From NCBI RefSeq assembly GCF_008831285.2, contig NC_045140.1, forward strand, positions 16,926,370 through 16,986,369: DNA of 60,000 bases, given 5' to 3'. Source of the DNA: Nymphaea colorata (lineage: Eukaryota; Streptophyta; Magnoliopsida; Nymphaeales; Nymphaeaceae). The notes below the pieces were generated by a model, which saw nothing but the letters and a program-made list of their open reading frames with translations, was not told the DNA's origin and ran no database searches. Below are positions 32,818 to 43,756 of this stretch, piece by piece (within the stretch, counting starts at the first letter, position 1; every line of letters begins with the position of its first letter). The translations under genes were made by a program, and so were the position numbers.

Positions 32818-33306
32818 TTGCAACAGGAAACTAAAGCGCAGATGCAAGAACAAGCCGCAGCCCTGCCATGAAAGAGAGTATCAGCAGCTTAGTCCCAAAG
32901 ACATGGTAAAAAGAGAAAAAGAAAAAGAAAAAAGCAACTGCCATCATGGAATATTTTAGACGAAAAACGATCTTTCCCTTCTACTAAACGGCAGAAACCG
33001 AATTCTTCGGAAAATACTCTTTTTTTTTGGCAAAGTGAACGAAGAACATCTCAGTTTAATCTTGCCAATTAATGTTTGAGACTAAGCATCCATGCCAAAG
33101 GATCGTAAAAGAAGAAAACGGACGCATGGAAGACCTTTGCCAACTTACGTTGCTTGGCAACAACCACAGCCATTCTTCTGCGGAGGTGACTGCGGCGGAG
33201 GCGGCTGCACGTACTGCGGTGGCGGAGGATACCCCGCCGGTGGAGGGTACCCTGGTGCAGGGTCGGGTTTCCCATAGTTTGGAGGTGCCTCATTGTAATG
33301 ACTCAT
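32772..33306 (-). CDS. Small CYSTM / proline-rich cysteine-rich tail protein, two exons (33149-33306 and 32772-32862)
   Basis: Exon 1 (ATG at 33306) encodes MSHYNEAPPNYGKPDPAPGY and then repeated YPPP units and QKNGCGCCQA, ending at a GT donor (GTAAGT, 33148-33143). An intron of 286 bp ends at GGCAG (32863), and exon 2 (32772-32862) continues in frame with a Cys- and Leu-rich tail ACSCICALVSCC...LCLCS and a TAG stop, 82 aa in total. Proline-rich N-termini of the YPPP type plus a Cys-rich membrane-active tail are typical of plant CYSTM peptides, which are linked to stress and pathogen responses. The tail is less canonical than the usual C-rich block, so exon 2 could be mis-set or partly degenerate. 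It is the only non-NLR gene in the window that appears intact. Confidence 0.6.
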
Positions 33307-33589
33307 CTTGCAGAACTACGAGTCCCTACGAGTGCAAAGGAAAGAAGAGGAGGAGCAAGGAGGAATGGGAGGTGGGTGAGGAAGAGAAGGATGTATAGAC
33401 GATGGGAGACTTACTCGTCTCGATCGCCAAGTCCACGGCGTAGCGTGCATATGTGATACAGTAGTTGGTGCTGGGGTGGCAAGTTGCGTTGACCCAGTTC
33501 AACTAAACTGGGTTTAGCTGAACAAGTTTTTTAATTTCTATCATCAACGAATGCTTTCAAAATATTGCGTTCAATTTTTTTTTTTTTTT

Positions 33590-33950
33590 TTTGAAAAGAA
33601 CTCGTCTTAGCGGGATTTCACATCATTTTTAGGATGTCAAGGAATCCCATTTCAATTAAGCTATTCCCTTTATTATACCTGGTCTTATTAGTTCAAATAT
33701 TTTTCAGTTGATAATACGAGAATATGAAAGAAGAAAAGTTTCGAACCCAAAACAAAATAGGAAAGGCAATCTATTTTTACTCCTCAAACACAAAAAACTT
33801 TTTCACTTTGGCGATGAATATTTTTTCTGGATATGCACTCATACCCTTGATATGCTTTGCGTAAGATTTGTTGGCAGAGATTTCGTCCTAGATATCAAAC
33901 ATTGTCTTAAGCATGGATTTCACTAATTAGTAGTTAAGAAAAAGTGGAGG
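33590..33950. repeat. Dispersed repeat, partners at 40515-40890 and 47335-47560
   Basis: Shares GAAAAGAACTCGTCTTAGCG, CAATCTATTTTTACTCCTCA, CTTTTTCACTTTGGCGATGA and TTAAGAAAAAGTGGAGGATGA with the 40.5-kb copy at near identity. At 33950 the homology stops exactly where Copia sequence begins. The 40.5-kb copy continues into unrelated DNA. Confidence 0.85.
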
Positions 33951-36919
33951 ATGATACTCCAGCCTATAGCTTGTTCTGTTTATTCACCAAAGTGGATTAT
34001 AGATACCGGAGCCACCCATCATATAGCAAGCTCCATTTCTATTCTCTCTTTTTCTATTCCAGCTGATTGTAACCCTGTTAAAATGCCAAATGGATCAGCC
34101 ACACCTGTCACTGTCACTCATAGAGGACATGTTCGATTAAATCCATTTCTCACGTTGTCCAATGTTCTTTGTGTCCCAACCTTTTCATTTAATCTTGTTT
34201 TAGTCCCTAAACTTGTCACTGAAAATAACTATGACGTTATTTTTAATGATTCTTGTTGCATTGTTCAGGACTGTCCCTCGAACAGGATGATTGGGCGGGG
34301 TAAATTGGAGAATGGCCTATATATTTTGGAGATTGAGAAACCAGCCGCTGCACATGTGATGTCAGATTCTTCAACCTTATGGCATTACCGTCTTGGTCAT
34401 CCTTCATTCTCTAGACTCAAAACTTTATTTAGTTCTCTCGATTTGTCTCATGTTGATGAACATTGTTCAATTTGTCATCTTGCCAAACAATCTCGTTTAC
34501 CATTTCCCAATAGTTCAAACTCTACTACCACATGTTTTCAATTGATTCATTGTGATATTTGGAGAGGCTACCAAACGGAGTCACTTTGTGGTGCACATTA
34601 TTTTTTGACTATTGTCGATGATTTTTTTAGATCCACATGGGTATATTTGATGCGTTACAAATATGAAACCTTTTTTTTAATTCAAAATTTTATTTGTATA
34701 GTGGAAAATCAGTTTCACACAAGGATAAAAAAGCTTCGTAGTGACAATGGCCTAGATTTTTTTCAATGATATGACCCAATTGTTACAGACCAAGGGCATA
34801 GAAAGACAACACTCTTGTGTCGGCACCCCACAACAAAATGGAGTTGTCGAGCGAAAGCATAAGGATCTCCTCAACATAGCTCGCGCCCTTAGGTTTCAAA
34901 CTAAACTTCCTTTGAAATTTTGGGGAGATTGTGTTTTAACTGCAACATATTTATTAAACCGTTTGCCCACAAAACCATTGAAGGACAAAATTCCTTTCGA
35001 AATTCTTCATGGCAAACGTCCAACTTATAATCATATTCGGACATTTGGATGCCTATGCCATGCATATAATATTTCAAAATGTCATAAATTTGACGCTCGT
35101 TTGCGAAAATGTGTTCTTATTGGATATCCGTTTGGACAAAGTGCTTATAAACTTTACGATCTTGAAACACATGAAGTCTTTACCAATCGTGACGTTCATT
35201 TTGAAGAACATGAGTTTCCTTTTTCTTGCATCCAAGATAGTGATAGTCGGTTTGTATTGCCTCTCCCTACACGTGAATCTCTTGAATATGCGTACATGGT
35301 TCCTAGTCCTGATTCCATATCTCACGAAACTACCACCATATTGTCACATGAAGACTCTCTGTCAACATCACCAAACGAACCTCCCCCACCTACTATGCCA
35401 CAGCCTGCCCCCAATGATACCACTGTTAGTCACCTACCATTAAAGCGTTCTACTCGGCAGCGCATAGTACCATCTCGTCTACAAGACTATTGGTGCTTCT
35501 ACTCTACCTCGCTCAAATCCTCTAATTCGGATAATGGTACTAACTCTACAACACCAACACATCACCCAGTGCACCATTTTCTTCATCTTGATAATTTCTC
35601 CTATTGTCACCAAGCTTTTTTAACTACTATTCTCAACAACCGAGAACCATCTTCTTTCAATGAGGCAATACAATATCAGGAATGGAGAGATGCTATGGAT
35701 GCTGAGCTTCAAGCGTTAGAGGCAAACTGTACTTGAGAAATCACTTCTCTTCCACCAAGCAAAAAACCCATTGGTTGTCGCTGGGTTTACAAAATCAAGT
35801 ATAAAGCCGACGGATCTGTTGAGAGATATAAGGCGCGACTCGTTGCTAAATGATATACACAAACTGAAGGTATCGACTACACCGAGACTTTTTCTTCCGT
35901 TGCCAAAATTACGACTATTCGATGTCTTCTATCCATTGCTGCTATTAAAGGGTGGTCTCTTTACCAAGTCGACGTGAATAATGCCTTTCTTCATGGAGAT
36001 TTGCGAGAAGAAGTCTATATGTCCCTTCCACCTGGTTTTACCCAACAAGGGGAGAATATTGTCTGTCAGCTAAAGAAATCTCTTTATGGGTTGAAACAGC
36101 CATTTCGGAATTGGTTTTTTAAACTCAGTGAGTTCCTTCAACACCTTGATTTTTTTCAATCTAAGGCAGATTACTCTTTGTTCTCTAAGGTCAATAAGAA
36201 TGACAGTATTTTTATCGTGGTATATGTTGACGATATTATTATTGCATGGGATAATCAACAAGCCATTGATCAGTTGAAGGTCATTATCAATGGTAAATTT
36301 CAATTGAATGATTTAGGAGAACTTAAATATTTTTTGGGCATTGAAGTTGCAAGATCAAAACGTGAAATTTTTCTTTCTCAAAAGAAAAATATATAATGGA
36401 CACTTTCCATGAAGCTGGATATAGTGGAGCCAAACCAAGTGACACACCAATGAAACAACATCTAAAGGTAGATGATGAAAAAGGTCAACTATTAGAAGAC
36501 CCTACTTTCTTCAGAAAAATTATTGGTGGTCTAGTCTATTTGACCATCACACGACCAGATATTCTCAGCAGAAGCAGAGTATAGAGCCATGGCTCTAGCT
36601 ACTTGTGAAATGACTTGGATAAAATATATTATCAAAGATTTTGGAATCATTCATGAGCAGCCTGTGGAGTTACATTGTGACAATAATGCAGCAATACATA
36701 TCATTGCAAACCCGGTGTTTCATGAAAGGACTAAGTATATAGAGATCGATTGTCATGTTGTTCGTGAGAAAATCCAAAGTAAAGAAATATGCACCAAACA
36801 TGTAAAGTCTGAAAATCAAGTTGCTGATATCTTTACAAAGCCTTTAGGAAAGGAATCATTTTTCAAGTTAAGAGGTATGTTGGCCTTAATTGACCCAAGA
36901 GCTCCAACTTGAAGGGGAG
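33951..36919 (+). mobile_element. Decayed Ty1/Copia retrotransposon, pol region (5' part missing)
   Basis: Copia order is preserved: protease with WIIDTGATHHIA (about 33996-34032); integrase zinc finger HYRLGHPS...CSICHLAK and core with HCDIW, LRSDNG; then GTPQQNGVVERKH; RT with QVDVNNAFLHGDL and catalytic YVDD intact (36223-36234); RNase H from SAEAEYRAM to [10 protein letters not shown], ending at 36912. The lesions are a frameshift at about 34767, in-frame stops at 35734 and 35851 (TGA), a stop/frameshift at 36394, and an internal deletion joining RT to RNase H at about 36563. There is no gag and no 5' LTR. It cannot transpose on its own. Confidence 0.93.
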
Positions 36920-37118
36920 TGTTAGACGTTATGCAAATCTAATCGATATAAGCAAGTTGAATATCTCCAAAGATTTCACCGTTGTAAAATCCCTCATTCC
37001 TTTTCTTTTTCTGAGGATGAGATAACGCTTGGACGTTATGCTCACTCTTGTATAAATACTGTAATTTGATTACCATACAATCAATCAATTTTAGCCTTCT
37101 TCCGTCCATTGTTTATCA
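36920..37118 (+). repeat. 3' LTR of the Copia element
   Basis: Directly after the polypurine tract GAAGGGGAG the sequence runs TGTTAGACGTTATG to TTTATCA (TG...CA, ~199 bp) and contains TATAAATACT. No matching 5' LTR lies upstream, so no target duplication can be assigned. Confidence 0.8.
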
Positions 37119-37157
37119 AATTCTGCCTGAATCTAGCAATAAGGCCCAGATGCCAAA

Positions 37158-37373
37158 ATGTCTAAAGAACATGTTTCCGATCATGGTCCATATGTGCCAC
37201 CGAAAACAGAAAGGCCAAGACTTTCAAAGAAAACAACATCTCTTGGATCTTTGGCCACTCCCCTGGACGAAACAGAAGATCTCAAGAGAAAGATGATTGC
37301 GAAACAGCCAGGGAAGGATGATGCTAAGATGCCTGAAACGGTTTTTGCACTTCCTCCCAGCCTTTTCACATAA
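37158..37373 (+). pseudogene. Coding-like fragment of unknown family in duplicon sequence
   Basis: A 71-codon ORF (MSKEHVSDHGPYVPPKTERP...DDAKMPETVFALPPSLFT) is charged and proline-containing like a real exon. The related sequence at 20070-20190 keeps TPLDKTEDLK but is frameshifted. No domain is recognised. It may be an exon fragment carried by the duplicon. Confidence 0.3.
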
Positions 37374-37950
37374 AACACAACGGCTGGCCAGATACAAGTC
37401 CCAGGTTGCACTGGGTGCGCACTTTGTCTTGATTTTCTTGTGTGATAAATCAAGCTTGCAGCCTTGCCCTTGGTGAATCAGCCGATTAGAATCAACTCAA
37501 TGGCAAATTCATTCATTTCAGCTTCCTGGTTTTATAAAATGTTTCAAATTTTTAAATTATTTTGTATATTTTTCATTTATTTGGTAAGAAATGACTTCAA
37601 AATATTTGTAACACTGCTGAATCTGCTGACCCATAGAACCGACGGCCGAGTCAATTGAATTCAGGAACCGATTTCCGCTTGGCCACCATCGGCACGCTGA
37701 CGTTTCTCCATCGTATAATGTGTGAGTACAGGTGACGGAAGCAGTCAAATCTCGTTATAAAGTGAAGGGCTTTGAGATTCGACTTTTTCGCAAGTTTCAA
37801 TGGATGTGAAGATACAGGTACAAATCATGCATTGGCCGTAGTTACAAAAAATGAAAAACATATACGAACAATTCTGCTGGAGAGCTTGTAGATTCTTATC
37901 AAGACTTGCATCGTTTGATGATGATGCCATGTGAATAGCTAGAGGTGATA
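37374..37950. repeat. Partial duplicon end-block
   Basis: Matches 31500-32110 and 59000-59600, with signatures CACAACGGCTGGCCAG and GATAAATCAAGCTTGCA. No gene was seen. Confidence 0.75.
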
Positions 37951-39150
37951 AGTAAAAAAGCAGTAGGAATTAAAATGAACAGCCCCAGTAGCAATAAATG
38001 TGAGTATATTTACTTCCATAATCTCATAATTTAATTTAATTAATTCGAGTATGCAAAGTATCATATCCATTGAATCGCTTTTCATCTCAAATTCAAATCA
38101 AGGCGATTGGATTTGCACCAATGGAATAATTAAAAAAGTACGATTTTTTTCGGTGTCCATTGTGGTCCGGTCTCAATGGTTTGAATTGGGCGCTGGTAGG
38201 AACAGACACATTAACATTCATGGAGTAGATCTGTAGCATTGTAATAGGAAGGAAGCTTAACTGATTAAATTATCCATATTCATTCGGTCAACTTCTTGCA
38301 TAATGTGAATTTAATGTACTCAATGACGTAAAGCTTGGGCGCAGACTGAAACCATATTCCTTTCCTGGATTCTTATATATAAAACCTTGTTCTTTTCCTG
38401 GATTCTTGTATTTATATATTTATAGTTTATCCCAAGTCTTCATGACTCATAAAAAACTACTTCATAGTCTGTCTTTCTTTATTTCCCTTCACATTTAATA
38501 AAGTAGAGGTACATAAATTAAGAAGTCAGAGTTGTTAAAGGTGTGCTGGTAGAGAGAGATTCTTTAGTTAGTTTCATTACAAGTTCATAAAATGAAATTG
38601 ACAAAGATGGTTTTTTTTTCAAGGGTAAGTAGTTAATTATATCGCTCTTAAGAGAGGTCACCAGCCCTTTTTTTGTGCTCGCCCTCTTGTGTTCAAGAAG
38701 CATGTTTTAGAACATTTTACAATCCAAAAGTAGACCGCACTAAGACATGACATCGACCACTTCAAAATTTGAACACGAGCTTTTATAAGAACCGAACCAC
38801 CTTACCGCTCAGTACACTATCACCTTTCGAAGTACAAAAATAGTCTTATTATTCCATGAACTTTTGTATTTAAAATTTGTAGTGTGTAAAGTCGAACTAC
38901 TTATGACACTCAATGCGTGTTTGCACTTACGGCACTAGATTGCGTGTTGGGTGACATAAGCAAAATATTAAAAATTAGAGCACGAGACTGGTTGGGACGT
39001 GACGAAAGATAAGTAAATATTTCTTGTAATGATAGCTAACCCTTATTGTCAAGTCTAAATTATAGGAAAAAACGTTTTGCTATTTTATATCTGTAAACTA
39101 GTCCTAAACAACAGGAGAGAAAAAAGCGACAGAAAGAGGAGACACTTATT
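37951..39150. other. Intergenic, no gene recognised
   Basis: AT-rich sequence with short ORFs only. Confidence 0.4.
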
Positions 39151-39154
39151 TATT

Positions 39155-39989
39155 TTTCACATTGTTTTAGTGTCAAAACAATTGTTTCTATTTTGTAATT
39201 TTTATCTTCTTTCTTATTTACTTATTTTTTGTTGCTTTATTTGTTTCTTATTTAGTTAATTTTCCCTTAATTTATAAGTTTTTTTTTATTTTAAAAGTTT
39301 AGTGTTTTTTTTTTTACTTTCTTTTTCTTTTCAAGCTTCTATATCACACTCGTAAAAGGCCCTGTTTTAAAACGAAAACGATATTTGTGGCTTTTAAGCC
39401 ATGTAATGCAAAATTTACGACCGTTTTTAGCATTATGAAATGTTTGAAAAAAAAAAAAAAACTTTTTTAACTTTTGAGTGTTGACCGAATTGTTGCGTCT
39501 AGCAACGTGAGGTCCCATTGGAGGACGCGTCGGGAACAATGATTTGTCACCAGAATCTTCACATCCATTAAAAGTTGCCAAAAAGTCGAATCTGAAAGCC
39601 CTTCACTTTATAACGAGATTTCCGTCATCTGCACGTCAACTCGCCGATGGTGGCCAATATTGTTGCGAAAATATTGATACGGCCAACGATTCTATGGATC
39701 CGCAGTTCATCTCAATCTCTTACAAATATTAAAAATCATTTTTGACAAAAAAATATATAAAATAATTTAAAAAGTTGAAATATTTTATAAAACCTGAAGC
39801 TGAAATGAATGAATTTGCTATCGAATTGATTCGAATCGGCTGATCCTCGATCCATTATCTCCTTTTTGTCAGCCAATTAAAGAGTCTCCTATGAGTATAT
39901 GGAAACCACAAAAAAAAAAAGGTTACAAAAATATGGCCCTCTGCCAACGGCCAGGCTGCAAGCTTGATAAATCACACAAGAAAATCAAG

Positions 39990-39990
<1 letters not shown>
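39155..39990 (-). repeat. Left arm of ~0.85-kb inverted repeat (inverted duplicon end-block)
   Basis: The reverse complement of this arm matches 45525-46365 in order: TTTTTCACATTGTTTTAGTG, CTTTTCAAGCTT.CTATATCACACTCG, GACCTCACGTTG and the CGCCGATGGTGGCC box. It is the only inverted copy of the duplicon end-block in the window. Confidence 0.75.

Positions 39991-39993
<3 letters not shown>

Positions 39994-40024
<31 letters not shown>
39994..40024. repeat. (AT)n microsatellite
   Basis: About 15 AT units at the inner end of the inverted arm. Confidence 0.93.
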
Positions 40025-40027
<3 letters not shown>

Positions 40028-40375
40028 TTATCAATTGAAATGAACCAACCGACGGCTATTACGGGATGACTTTTTATATTTTGCAACACTAAAAACTGTC
40101 AGAAATTTGTGCATTTCGTTGCCAAAGACCATGGTCAATGAACTGCCATAGTAGAAAGCACCACTATGGCTATGGTAGAATGTAGCACTTGCCACATTTT
40201 CCAATGTCCAAAATATTTATAAAAAAAAACATCTAGTAATGAACATTTGCCGGCTGATTTTGATTCACATATATAAGTGAATTTTATGTTGCTGTGTAGG
40301 ATGTTGCTGGATGGGTAGTTAGCACCCTCCCTTTCATTTTTTTCTCCAATCTTAATGGGACAAACACACACACAC

Positions 40376-40500
40376 ATGTATACATGTGTAATAGGCGCAT
40401 CAAATTTTCTGGATTTTTATTTCTTCAGGTTTCCTACACAAGTACAATGCAATTAATAATCGGTGGGTTTAATTCTTTCTTGGCTTATAACATGTTCAAT
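40376..40500. repeat. Fragment of duplicon end-block
   Basis: Matches 32295-32415 and 59820-59940 (TATACATGTGTAAT.GGCGCA, CTGGATTTTTATTTCTTCA) almost exactly. Confidence 0.85.
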
Positions 40501-40509
40501 TTTCTTTTT

Positions 40510-40900
40510 TTTTTTGAAAAGAACTCGTCTTAGCGGGATTTCACATCATTTTTAGGATGTCAAGGAATCCCATTTCAATTAAGCTATTAAGCTATTCCCT
40601 TTATTATATCTGGTTTTATTAGTTCAAATATTTTTCAGTTCATAATACGAGAATATGAAAAAATAAAAGTTTCAAACCCAAAACAAAATACGAAAGGCAA
40701 TCTATTTTTACTCCTCAAACACAAAAAACTTTTTCACTTTGGCGATGAATATTTTTTCTGGATATGCACTCATACCCTTGATATGCTTTGCATAAGATTT
40801 GTTGGCAGAGATTTCGTCCTAGATATCAAACATTGTCTAAAGGATGGATTTCACTAATTAGTAGTTAAGAAAAAGTGGAGGATGAATCTAAAAGTATGAA
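40510..40900. repeat. Dispersed repeat, partner at 33590-33950
   Basis: Near-identical to 33590-33950, with an extra AAGCTATT duplication. It continues past the point where the other copy is joined to Copia. Confidence 0.85.
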
Positions 40901-41039
40901 AAAAGTAAGCAGCTGGGAATTTGAAAAGAGATGCAAATTATTTAGAAGAAGAATCAATGATGTCACCAAGGTGGACCGTCATGAGGACCTGTAAAATAAT
41001 TAAAAAAATGATGCATTCTACATGGACTGAAACAAGAGT

Positions 41040-41505
41040 CTCCAATTTGAAGCACCACAACTGGGACAACTTTAGCACTTGTCTTCTTATACCTATAACT
41101 CCGTTAACCTTTACATTAAGCTTCAAGTTAGATAATGCTAATCCTGTTTGTCCTGTTCCAATGGATAGTAATCAAACGACCTTTAATACAACATGACATG
41201 TTCCCACTATTTAACTTACTATGTAAAAGTCATTTTTATCGTGGACAGCATAAGACCTTTTACCTCAGCAAATAACTCATTGAATATTTCAGTATGCCTA
41301 TGCTAGTAGTGCATATTTATCTAAATTTGGCAATGCTCGCAATAAGATCGGCTTCTAGCCGTCTGTTAATTGAGATTGTCATTTTCCAATTCAAAGATCT
41401 TCATTTCTTAGGCTTTCATATATATACAGCTAACCATTTGCATGTGCCCCAAAATATATATTTTCTTGCTTCACCAGTTGAGGGAATGGTCTGATATTTT
41501 TTTTT
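41040..41505. repeat. Conserved CNL-upstream block, copy D
   Basis: Matches 23420-23780 (copy B) and 48985-49345 (copy C), for example GTGCATATTTATCTAAATTTGG and TGTGCCCCAAAATATATATT. It shows that the pseudogene next to it arose from the same upstream-plus-gene unit. Confidence 0.85.
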
Positions 41506-42884
41506 TAACCGTAAACGTAGGAGATTATTTTTTCGAACCACCTAAATATTTGTTTTCTTCCTTGTTACTTCTAACCCCCTTTTGAAAGTGCGAAAGGAAA
41601 GTTTTGTGTGTTGTTCATAACAGTACAGTGGTTGGCCTATCACAATTATGACACTAGGGGCTGCTACATCGAGGGCGGAGCAGTCTCCAACAGAATGAAA
41701 TAGGGTTCACGACCACCTGGGCACCGAGTCTGGTGCTAATCAAGATTTGCATGCCCTGATGACAGTAATCTTTCTAAGTTATGATGAGCTGCCTCTACAC
41801 TTTTAGACATGTTTTCTATACTGTGTCATCTTTCCCAATGATTATTCCATAAAAGTAGACAAGCTGATCAGACTATGGGGGGCAGAGGGGTTCATTGAGA
41901 GAAGGTTGGGAGTGGCATTGGAAGATCTGCGACAACTTATTGACAGGAGATGGCTCCAAATTGTAGGAAAGAATGATAAAGGAAGAGTGAATAGGTGTAA
42001 GATGCATGATCTTGTGCATGAATGGGTGTTGCGAATATCTTGAAAGCAGTGGTTTTTAAATGTGACATGTGTGAATAATGGAAACAAAGGCGACGAAGGA
42101 GAGAACCAAAGAAGCAGGCGTCTATCACTCCACGGTGCAGGCACCGAATCTCTCAAGACACTTTCCAAGCGAGCAGCTACAGCGCATCTGCTCATTCTTC
42201 ATGTTTGGTGCACCTGACTGCATTTGAGATACTTGAACCTGAGAAGGACCGGCCTCAGGAGGCTCCCAGCTTTTATTAAGAAGCTCCACAACCTTGAAGC
42301 ATTGGACATAAGGGACAACCAAATAGAAAGACTACCCAACATATCAAAGCTGAGAATTCTGCGCTACGTATCAGCATATTCCCATCTCACCGATCCCTTC
42401 ATTCTCGATCAGTTATCGCCTATCGGGATGTAATTTCCCAAGCCAAATCTGTACCTCTAAGTGCATGCGAAAGTTGTGGGGCACAAATGAAACCGACAAA
42501 ATTGTTGAAGCAGTCGGTAACTTAACCAACTTAAACATCTCGGAATAAGAAAGGTAAAAGAAGAGCATGGAAGGAGACTGCCGCTCCATCGAAAGGACGA
42601 AGGAACTTCTTTCACTGGGCATATCTTGTAACAGCGAGGATGAGTATCTAATGATAGAGCCGCTAGGAAGTCTGCCCTATCTCGAGGATGTCTGGATGTT
42701 CGGCCGCTTGAATAGGTTGCATCATGGTTGTGGTTCTGAAGGATAGTGCCTATCCTTCCTTTCCTTTTGTAACCGGAGGATTCTATTACGAAACTAAAAC
42801 AGAAAATAAATTACAAAATTAATGTTTAGATATACTTTTCTACCATAAATCCTCATGCCATAACCGTAACTAAGTATTGGGAAA

Positions 42885-43175
42885 ATCCAGGCCTAGGCGT
42901 CGGGCGGGGCCACCGCCGGGTACCCGATACTCTTCCCGATTGGGCCCGGGTTCGAGCAGGGAAAATCGGGTCCTGGGCCCGATGGTGCGGCCTGGGTCGG
43001 CCCGGCCAGATCCAATCGGTTAGTCATTTAAAAATACTTTTTTTTCATTTTTTAATTTAATAATATGTATTTTATTGTTAAAAAAAATTATATTATAAAA
43101 ACTTATTTTATAATTCAAAATTATTTTTTTATTGTCAAACGGGCTGACACCCGAGATATCGGGCCAGCTTCTAAG
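42885..43175. mobile_element. GC-rich fold-back element inside the CNL pseudogene
   Basis: GC-rich ends (GGGTACCCGATAC, GGGCCCGGGTTCG, GGTCGGCCCGGCCAGAT) around an AT-rich core (43030-43135), closing with GGGCTGACACCCGAGATAT. It is the same family as 17575-18025, where CGGCCCGGCCAGAT also occurs near the end. It forms part of the insertion that breaks the LRR. Confidence 0.55.
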
Positions 43176-43598
43176 AGGCGGTCTATGAAACCCAACTTTT
43201 ATTCATCTAATGGTTGATAGTTGGGTAATCAACCTACGCCTCTCAGAAGCAAACCCACAAACAAATCTCTTTGCTTCTTCTCTATGTTTGTCACAAGTGT
43301 TGTCTATTGACGCTGCTGCTGAAACGTAGCTGGTGAGATGCTACTGCAATTTTCACTGCTGCTGCAATTCTCTGTTTTTCATCAGTGGTATCAGATACCT
43401 TAATCAAGCGAATATCAGAAGACTTGTTTATCGAAGCATGTAGTTCATATATATTTGAAAGGTTGAATGCGAAAAAAACCTTGATTGAAAAACCTCGCTA
43501 CAGACCTTGAACTAAATTTATGTTACGGTGGACAAACCAATTAAGAAAGACCTCATAACTTATGAACAAAAAGAAGCAAACTGGTGATCTCATGGCTA
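43176..43598. mobile_element. Retroelement remnant with PBS-like motif inside the pseudogene
   Basis: TGGTATCAGA (43385-43394) matches the first ten bases of the plant tRNA-iMet primer binding site and follows a CA (TTTTCATCAG). Upstream there is LTR-like sequence, and downstream ~200 bp that ends at the resumed LRR sequence. There are no pol motifs. Either a TRIM/Copia remnant or a chance match. Confidence 0.35.
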
Positions 43599-43756
43599 GC
43601 TGGAGGACCTCAAGAAGTTAGGCTTGCACTTCTGTAAGCTACCGCAATTCAAGTTATTCTCCCTCCCAGCACAATTGCTGGACTTATTGTGGCTTAAACT
43701 CTATGATGCCTATGAAGGAAGAGTGCTCCGAGTGTCGTACAAACCTTTTTTCCAAG

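Noticed and set aside
33092-33277. Plus-strand ORF rich in Gly and Cys
   Set aside because: It is the antisense of the YPPP-repeat exon. The minus-strand reading has a good start, splice donor and family resemblance.
35074-35443. Antisense and alternative-frame ORFs over the Copia integrase
   Set aside because: Shadows of the pol reading frame, which is well supported by integrase motifs.
41294-41494. 66-codon ORF in the CNL-upstream block
   Set aside because: Corresponding frames in copies B and C contain stops. The conservation is that of a duplicated non-coding flank.
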